Shown here piece after piece: positions 56,606 through 64,000 of a stretch of DNA of 64,000 nucleotides. The stretch is taken from positions 3,968,001 through 4,032,000 of the forward strand of contig JAKSXM010000132.1 in the NCBI GenBank assembly GCA_022575985.1, given 5' to 3'. Within the stretch, counting starts at the first letter, position 1, and each line of letters opens with the position of its first letter. The notes beneath the pieces were generated by a model. It had not been told where the DNA came from. It did no database searches and was given only the letters and a program-made list of their open reading frames with translations. Made by a program: the position numbers and the translations under genes. This DNA is from Anagrus nilaparvatae. Taxonomy: Eukaryota > Arthropoda > Insecta > Hymenoptera > Mymaridae.

Positions 56606-58090
56606 CGTTCTTATCGAAAATTTTGCGCACTTGATTCTATTATCAAATCATTGAAAAACATGTTCAGGATTTTTCGGCTTGGACTTTTTGTCCAATAACT
56701 ATATTTATAAATCATATTTTTATAAAAGTATTATTGGATTAATTATTAACAATTTTGTAAAGATTTCAGGTTCCTGTGTTCAAAATTTGTTCAAAATTTC
56801 AAGGGCTTCAGGCATATTTCAAGTAAATTTATCTAACAGTGAACAAATGATGTGCTCTAATAAATTTGAGTATTAGATTATTAAAATGTAATTTTTTTTT
56901 ATTAATTAAATGCTAAAAGTTATAGAATAGAACTCTGGAATGGATTTCGAGGGTAAAATACAATTTATTCATGACAAGGCGAAGGGTAATCTAGCTCCTG
57001 AGAATTAAAGAATAATTTTGTAAATAGGATTTATATTTTTACCTCATGTAGTTGAATACACTTATACAAGTTTCCGTAAAAAATTTTAAAAAAAGAGAGT
57101 GATTACAATAAGTTATTTAAAAAATGCAATGCACATAAAATTTACAAGAACGAAGAAAGTATAAGAAAAAAAGGAACTTAATATAAAAAATCATTATCGG
57201 TATTTTGAAGAAAAAAAAAGTACAATGAGTCTTTTAATTTTTTCCAAAGAGTTCATGTTTTATATCTTTTACTCCCGAAGCAAAATAATGTTAAAAATAT
57301 AGCGGTATCTTATAGTATTCTCATGTATGTATGTAATATTTTTCGATGTCTCCCGGGTATTTTGTTGAAACACCCACGTTAAAAAGATATATATTATGAG
57401 TACATATAATGTAAATTCTGCTATGTTATATAAAAATAGAAGAAATTTAAAAAAAATATATTTTCAATGCATGGTTAATTAACTGAAAATTATGTTTTTA
57501 TATTTACGTATGTGTAAGTATATTAAATAAAAGTGTCTATGTCAAATATTTTTTGACGATACAATAATTTTTTACAACATACCTAAGCAAAATAATTTGT
57601 TATTCTATGGGAAATTAATTAAATAAGAATTGTACTTAAAAAAAATTTGTTGTTTTTGAATGATAAGTTAATTAAATAATATTTATTCCTATAATAGGTA
57701 TTATTATTGTTTTTAGAATGAAAATTTGTTTATTATTTATATATTAACGGTTTTTTGATTGATATATTTCCTTAAGGTATATCAAATATTTAAATTATTA
57801 TGCAATTTTCTTGTATTATATCATTGAAATTAAATAATTTTAGTTTTCTTGCATTGTATGTTATTTAATTGAATTATGAGTTTTTAATATAAACGATTTA
57901 AAATAAAATAAATTGAATTTTCATGAGAATCTTTTTGTTTTTTAATATTGTTTTAGTTACAGGTGGAAATTTTGAAGGTGTAAAGTTTGCAGCAGTGGAT
58001 AATATGAAAACCCTTATAAATGTAAAATGAACTTTGTATTTTTATTTAAAACAATGTAAGAATCACATTATTAATTATATTAACTCTAAT
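56606..58090. other. AT-rich stretch with one possible exon
   Basis: No firm gene. At 57956-58029 an acceptor-like TTTTAG precedes GTTACAGGTGGAAATTTTG and an open stretch (GGNFEGVKFAAVDNMKTLI) that ends in TGA at 58027-58029. It could be a terminal exon of a gene that starts far upstream, or chance. Confidence 0.25.
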
Positions 58091-59600
58091 ATAAACTGGC
58101 ATCCCTGGTGGGGATAAAGGGTAAGTCTCGTACAACCAGCTTCGTGAGTCCGCTTATATCGGGTCGGAATTTATCGCGTGCGTCAGTAAAAATGCGCGAC
58201 CAAAATCGCAGTATATAAAATATTGCAAAAAAAATTAATAGATATAAGTAAAGTAAATATAGTTATAAGTAAATTCAAAATAATAGTCGAAACGTAAATG
58301 TAAGAAAAGGAAAATTTTTTTTTCTGTGTTGCAGACAAAAATGACACAAGAAAGTTAACATGCATGACGTATTCAAGTAGAAGAGAGCTGGGGTGATAAT
58401 TTCAAATACGAAGTAGGGACCAGGCAGTATAAGAATGAAGAGGACTAATGGTGCATTATGGTTATGCTGACTGTAAAACCAAGCTTAATATCGCATACAG
58501 CTTCGACAGTAGTGATTAATGAAGTAGCAGAAGACAAAACCTCCAGTATAGCTCAAAGAAGCGAAACATCAGTAGACAAGCAACTAAGCAGTCAACAACC
58601 AGCAGTATTAAAATTATCGCCTGAGCTGAGATCTCAGATACACCCGGCCAGGTTGCCAAAAGAATTTATTTTCACTGTTTTGACAAATAAAAACAGCCAA
58701 GATTAAAGGCTAATGAGAGTAGAGTCAAGAAACCTCCAAATATCAGAAGAATACCCTCTTGTTATAAACGCTAATAAGTCGCTAAGAAGCCCTAGAGGCA
58801 ATCAAGAAATATCAATAACCACAACCAGTCGGAGTGCAGCTGAAGAAAAAGCTAAGATAAGAAAACTCAAGGAAGAAGAAAGAATTAAGAAGAATCGGGA
58901 AGCCCAAATTTGGAAAAAGTATGGAAAGGTGTACGACCAGCTTAACACCCAGTTGCGGCGTGCTAACGTAATAGACACGGAAATTGACTAATGGCTCAGA
59001 AAAAAGGTAAAAATTACACGAACAACATTCCCGGGTCGTATAGAAAGGAACAAAATTAACCGGAACCACATCCGACCACTAATGACTGAAAAATATGAAT
59101 TGTACGTGAGTTACAACCAGGTTTACCAGAAAATACCACCAGTTGTTCGGCGCTTCCTAAAAATCCCAAAAATGATCAATTAAAACTGAATTCTTTCAAA
59201 ACAGGCCTATTTGAGAATCAGAGAAACTCTAATCATACATATGATGATTAGGTCTTTTAAAACAAGAGTCAGATTTGTCAAGATTGAAATGTATTGATAT
59301 TGCTAATTATTAGTTACTTGTTGTATTTTAGCTTCAGCTCTACTTAGTTGTAAATTGACTGTGATATATTTTATCTTATGCAAATGATTTGGTAAAAACA
59401 AATAGTTTTACAAAAATATCTATTTAATAATTGCTGCATGTTGTTACCGTGACACTGCTAACTTTGTTATTGATTTAAAATTGTTATTTAATTTATATGC
59501 TGTAACCAAAACTGTTATATCTGTCACACTATATGCCATTGTATGTATCAGATTTTGTATTGAACAAATAAAAGACTATTTACATTTACATTTACATTAT
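58091..59600 (+). mobile_element. Degraded retroelement-like sequence with TTTACA tail
   Basis: Starts with a GC-richer leader (ggcatccctggtggggataa, 58099 on). A single frame runs from ATG 58458 to 59182 with two in-frame TAA codons (58704-58706 and 58989-58991). It gives about 240 codons including RLPKEFIFTVLTN and a charged, probably coiled segment AEEKAKIRKLKEEERIKKN, then REAQIWKKYGKVYDQL. It ends with AATAAAAGAC and (TTTACA)3 at 59579-59597, as non-LTR element tails do. No RT or endonuclease motif is present, so it is a non-autonomous or gag-like remnant, or a processed pseudogene of an unknown gene. Confidence 0.45.
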
Positions 59601-60949
59601 GAAATTGCTGTCAAACTTTTTTTCTATTTTGATCAAATATCAAAAACTATTTTAGCCCTCATGAGGAAAATTACAATTAAAAAAATAGTTACCATGATTT
59701 TTTTGCTAAAATTTGACTAAAATAATATAGGCTCTGTAACGCAGCTTTGGTGAAGTTTCAATCAATTTAGTTGAAAATTTAACTAAAAACTAAAACATTA
59801 AAAAAAATTGATTTAATTCGAATACTGCATGATTAGTTGTTTGCACTACAATTTTTTAAGTTACTTTGGTCGAAATTGGGCAGGATCTGATAAAAATAAA
59901 AGGATACGTAAAAATATTCTAGAAAATACCATATAGAGAAGGCTGAAAAAAATGGCTCATTAAAGAAGGTAAAATACATTTGCTGTTTAACAGCGAATAG
60001 GCAAAAATAATTCCTCAGAATTGATAAAACAATAAGATTGTTTAAAAGAAAGATTATTCGCCTGAAATATTAAATGGGTTAAATATTAACCTGAAAAAGT
60101 CTTGTAAAACTTCAAAAAGGTATGGTGAAAACAGTTGAAGCAAAATAAATTCTCAAAATAAGGACGTGTCAACAGATTAGTAAAATATAAAAGAAATAAA
60201 AAGAATCGATTAATTCGTACATAACGATAAAAATAAATTTTGAATATAAAATATAATAAAGTTAATTAAAACGTTAAAACAAAATTATAATTTATTTTTA
60301 TAGAATTATAATAATAATTATAGTTATTAAAAATATTTAATGCGTAGATATTAATACATGAAGTGCATGTACAATATAATAATATTTTTCTACCTAGAAA
60401 AATATTGAGTTGTCTAGACTAAGAAAATTCAGTATTTTCCCTTTTTTTGTAAAAATGATCACGAATAAAAAAACTACTATACATGCACTAATACATAAAA
60501 ATGGACCACACGTATTATGGTCGCGTGTGTATTATAACTCAAATACATATAGTTTATGTGTATGTGTGTGTGTTTGTGAAAAACTACTATTTGTGCATCA
60601 AAAGTAAATAAATACACAAATACAATTATGTATTAACTGTAATTATGAAACAAATATGTGTATATGGGTAGTTCTAGCTTAAATAGATTAAACTAATTTT
60701 AGCTTCAATGTGTCACTAGGCATATTTTTAACTATTAAAAAATATTAGCTATCTGTTTCATTTATGCATTAAAAAACCCAAGTCGTTTCCTTTGTGTTGC
60801 AGCTCGTAGTACCCAAGTCACTTCTTTTGTAATGTAGCTCCTAGTACCCAAGTTTTACCTTGTTCCTATCATGGTGGAGTTTTTTGCTTCTTGACGGTGT
60901 CCCTTTACATATATTTTTTCTTCTCACATATAATAAGTTTTTCTCCCTT
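59601..60949. other. AT-rich intergenic
   Basis: No gene. A short GT microsatellite lies at about 60556-60574. cccaagtcrYttcYtttgt and agctcNtagtacccaagt occur twice at 60778-60850. Confidence 0.4.
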
Positions 60950-61420
60950 TCCACACCGCGTACTTCTTTATTATTTCATTACTTACTAAACGAAGCCGAA
61001 ATCAACAAAAGCCTATACGTATAACCACGATTCTAAGCCAAAGCAGCATTTGCTGTCGTAACTTCAGCCACTACGCACGTTGCTAGTTTTGACGCCTTTT
61101 ACTGGATACGTTTTAGGATTAGGATAGCAACTCGTAAGTTACTATTGGTGTTTCGCTTGGTGCATTTTCTGAGCTCTTAGGCACGAAGAGGTGGATCTGG
61201 AAATTCCTGGCCAGTAGACGTCATCTGAGCAAAAAGTGTTATCGTTTTGAATTATGAGTTTTAATTTTCTTTATATTTTTGTGTATGAAAGTATGTTTGT
61301 ATCTTTTGGGTGCTTCAATTTGCTGTGAGCGTAAGATTTTATTATATAAGCAAAGCGTGTGGCTGTGGCCAAGCATCAAATTATCTTTAAAAGACCCAAC
61401 GGCCCTTTTCAGGGTACACA
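60950..61420 (-). pseudogene. Second histone-derived repeat copy (inverted)
   Basis: On the minus strand, gctcagatgacgtctactggccagg (about 61232-61208) and cctcttcgtgcc match gctcaggtgacttctcctggccagg at 19112, and cagcaaatgctgctttggct (61057-61038) matches 19360. The stem-loop at 61401 takes the place of 18932. It is more decayed than the first copy. Confidence 0.5.
61401..61416 (+). other. Histone-type 3' stem-loop, imperfect
   Basis: GGCCCTTTTCAGGGTA: the first five stem pairs fit, the last is lost. It is preceded by CCCAAC, a typical flank. The text before it (gccaagcatcaaat) aligns with the minus-strand text before 18932 (gccacgcatcaaatgc). Confidence 0.55.
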
Positions 61421-63419
61421 TAATGTATAACAAAAGAACAAAAATAAATCTGAAAGCTTTCCAACACTATCATTAAATTGTCTTGAAAAAGCACAGTGTA
61501 ATATAATTTATAAAATAGAAAACTGTGTTGACATTTTACTTCTAATAAATTTTTTATCTCGTGAGTAAAATAATTTCTAAAGATTATCTAAAGAGGTTAA
61601 TCAGAATTTAATATTATAATGCGGTGGTTGGCGTTTTTATTCTTTCTATGGCTAAACGAATTAGCACCACTGATCGACTCATAATAAAAAAGGAACAACC
61701 AGATTTTATATATTGTTCAAACGTTTGCTTATGCGTTATCTGTATTTTTATTTGCAATAAAATCAAGTAAATCACCCCCTTGAAGAGCTATAAATTGGGC
61801 TATGTGTAACCAATGGTTATGTACACCCAAAACAGTAATAATTTTTTAAAATAGTTTAGACTAAAACAAATTACAGAATAAAATAAAAGAAAATCAATTA
61901 TTTTAAATTAGACTTTCCCATATATAAAATAAATATTCTTAGTAAAGATGAATATATATTCTTATAAGTAGGCAACGCGTGCATTTAATGATCGAATTAC
62001 AGTGAAGTATTGTAAAAAGTATAAAATTTTTATACTCGTATCCTTTTTTTGTTGTTGAAAATTATCATGAAAAATATCCTGAATTTGACAGTGTATAGCT
62101 TAAGGACATTATTAAACTGATCTATCATTTTTAATAATCTGAACATCTTAATTTTCTTTTTAAAATCATTGATAATAATTTTTTAAAAATAATTACAGAC
62201 TAAATTACTTTGAAGAAAAAAAAAAATTAATTTTGAATATATAGTACTATAATTAATCATAAATATTTTTGGCAGAAAACAGAGTGCTTTGTTTTCATAA
62301 TAAAAGGTATATGTGCTCAAAACTTTCTCTCTATGTAAGAGAAATTTAAATATTATTTTTCCTACTGCGTATCGGTGTAACATGATGTTATGAGTATAAC
62401 CAACATGATTTTATGTACGTTTAACATGTGTAAAAATATATTTTAAGTGTTTTAAAGACATTTATCTTTTTCATTATTCATATTTTGATACAAATGTTTG
62501 AATATATAAAAAATTATTTTTAAAAATTTTTATTGTGTCAGTTATGAGTTTGTATTTTTTTTAAAGCAGAAAAAAATTGAAGGCTAAAAGAAATATTAGT
62601 AAATATAGTGTGGTCCTAATGAATCCCCAAATTTTTACCAGGACTAACTTAATAATTAGTAAATAAATAATGAATTTCTAGGCAAAAGAGTCAAATAATT
62701 AGATAAATTAAAGTATAAAAATAAAATAAAAACTTTATTAGTATACGAAAGTTTAAACTGTAAAATTAATTACAGGCTATCACAGATAACACTTGTAACA
62801 CACATAGATTGTACAGAATTGAAAATTGAATAAAGTTAATTATTAATTTTATATTTACACAGTTACAATATTAGATAAAATTTCAATCTAATTAATTTCT
62901 AAAAATATAGATGTTATAAATGTATGTCGTAATTATATAACAAAAATAAGTGAGAAATAATAATCTTGTGGAAAGCCACACATAAGTCTTTTTGATTAAT
63001 AAAGGTAAGCATTATATTGAAAAACCACTATTAAAATCATATGCTTCCTCGTGTAACAAGACACACTTTTCATCGTATTAATTACAGTGAATTTTTTTTA
63101 AAACTTAAGTTTATAAGGTAACCTACTAAGAATTAGTTTATTGGTGCGATATTAGAAATTAAAAAGAAGCCAAGTAAATGAAATTTATTAAAATATTATA
63201 TTGATTTGAAATTTAAGCTGATATGTTTTTTTAGATTTATTATTCAATCAGTAAGCATGAAATATCTATATTAATTTTTTTTTAAATATCATGTTATAAA
63301 TATTTATAATGCATTCATTCAAAATAGTAAATCTCACGAGGAGATACCACTAAATTTTTAACGCCAAAGTTGTGGATTAGTTTGTTATGTTAAAAAACGT
63401 ATGTACCCTATGCTCATTC
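61421..63419. other. AT-rich stretch without recognised features
   Basis: No gene, repeat array or element with clear ends seen. Confidence 0.4.
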
Positions 63420-64000
63420 CATTAGCATTTCAGGGCCTAGAAATAAAGTTTCTATTTTCCAAATAATGTTACCATCTTGCTGATTGACCAAATTACTTTA
63501 ACTTCCGGTCGGACTAATTTTTTTGTGCAAGCCTCATTTTCCAAGCCCTGTAACCCGAAATTTTTCATCCATAATTCTGCAATAAACCTAATGCCCATCT
63601 TTGGCTCAAAATGACCAATTTTTAAATTGTTGCCAAAATTGAAATTTTCGATAAAAATGCGTTTGGTAAGGCTCAAATTTTCAAAAATTTTTTATTTTTC
63701 CCCTTTTTAATTATTTATTTGCAAAATATAGTAAAAAGTTAGGGTCCCAATTTAAGGTTCTTAAAAATATTCTAAATGCTTTCCCTAACTTTGTGAAGTC
63801 ATATCTTGGAAACAGTTAAAGCTGAAGGGTAGATTAAAGAATTTTCGGAAGCTTAAAACTTGTAGAAAAATTTTGAGTACTACAAAACTTATTTTCATTA
63901 AAAATTGCAATTTTGCAATTTAAAAATTGGTCATTTTGGGCTAAAATAAGTTTTTGGTTTTCGGCTATAACAATAAGAAAATTATTGATAAAAAATTGCT
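63420..64000. mobile_element. Foldback element, cut by window end
   Basis: gaccaatttttaaattgttg (63612-63631) is inverted near 63917-63936 (caatttaaaaattggtc), with a centre near 63770. The text resembles the inner parts of the foldbacks at 22.3-24.5 kb and 32.2-32.7 kb (aaaattgaaatttt, gtcccaatttNaggtt). The right end lies outside the window. Confidence 0.6.

Noticed and set aside
58099..58175. tRNA or tRNA-derived SINE head
   Set aside because: A GC-richer leader, but no A/B box pair at proper spacing and no cloverleaf.

Overview
This is eukaryotic nuclear DNA, very AT-rich, with short introns (about 60-70 bp) and a heavy load of transposon debris. The gene content (a receptor-type tyrosine phosphatase with an EGF-like/Fn3 ectodomain and a divergent insect-type ionotropic receptor family), together with Penelope, CACTA-like, Helitron and piggyBac-like remnants, points to an insect. 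An AT-rich parasitoid wasp (Braconidae-like) is my best guess, but that is inference and not proven by the sequence.

Layout. Bases 1-7016 hold the 3' part (24 exons by my reading) of a receptor protein tyrosine phosphatase (RPTP) gene on the + strand; its start lies outside the window. Right behind it begins a tandem array of five ionotropic-receptor-like (IR) genes, all on the + strand and all with one intron of 60-61 bp at the same place: IR1 7757-9774 (broken), IR2 13308-15338 (intact), IR3 26520-28551 (intact), IR4 34764-36795 (intact), IR5 44299-46325 (broken by a 2-base deletion). Each IR copy is preceded by a remnant of the RPTP gene: a half-gene pseudogene before IR2 and only the last 20-codon exon before IR3, IR4 and IR5. 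The array therefore arose by segmental duplication of an [RPTP 3' end + IR] unit. IR3 and IR4 sit in near-identical units of about 4.5 kb (25394-29899 and 33640-38103), which also carry a piece of CACTA-like transposase in front and a truncated BEN-like pseudogene behind. IR4 is a mosaic of IR3-like, IR2-like and IR1-like tracts, which suggests gene conversion.

The DNA between the units is mostly foldback elements and MITEs. Several have target duplications or an empty site visible in a paralogous copy inside the same window: a 375-bp hairpin in the last-but-two RPTP intron, a 973-bp foldback (TSD AGATAT) behind IR2, a 201-bp TA-flanked MITE at 31.5 kb, and a 1012-bp TTAA-flanked piggyBac-type foldback that splits a Penelope-like retroelement at 41-43.6 kb. 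A Helitron helicase/Rep remnant lies at 38.2-39.6 kb on the minus strand. Two sites with histone mRNA-type 3' stem-loops (about 19 kb and 61 kb) mark a degenerate histone-derived repeat.

From 46.4 kb to the end there are no convincing host genes. This part holds a C-rich repeat, a 1.3-kb minisatellite with a unit of about 25 bp (50.8-52.1 kb), a poly-C satellite, further foldbacks, a degraded retroelement-like ORF with a TTTACA tail (58.1-59.6 kb) and long AT-rich stretches with nothing I can name.

Functionally, the IR proteins would be membrane ligand-gated channels (chemosensory or venom-related expression cannot be told from sequence) and the RPTP a cell-surface receptor. There is no sign that the two work in one pathway; their linkage is explained by co-duplication.
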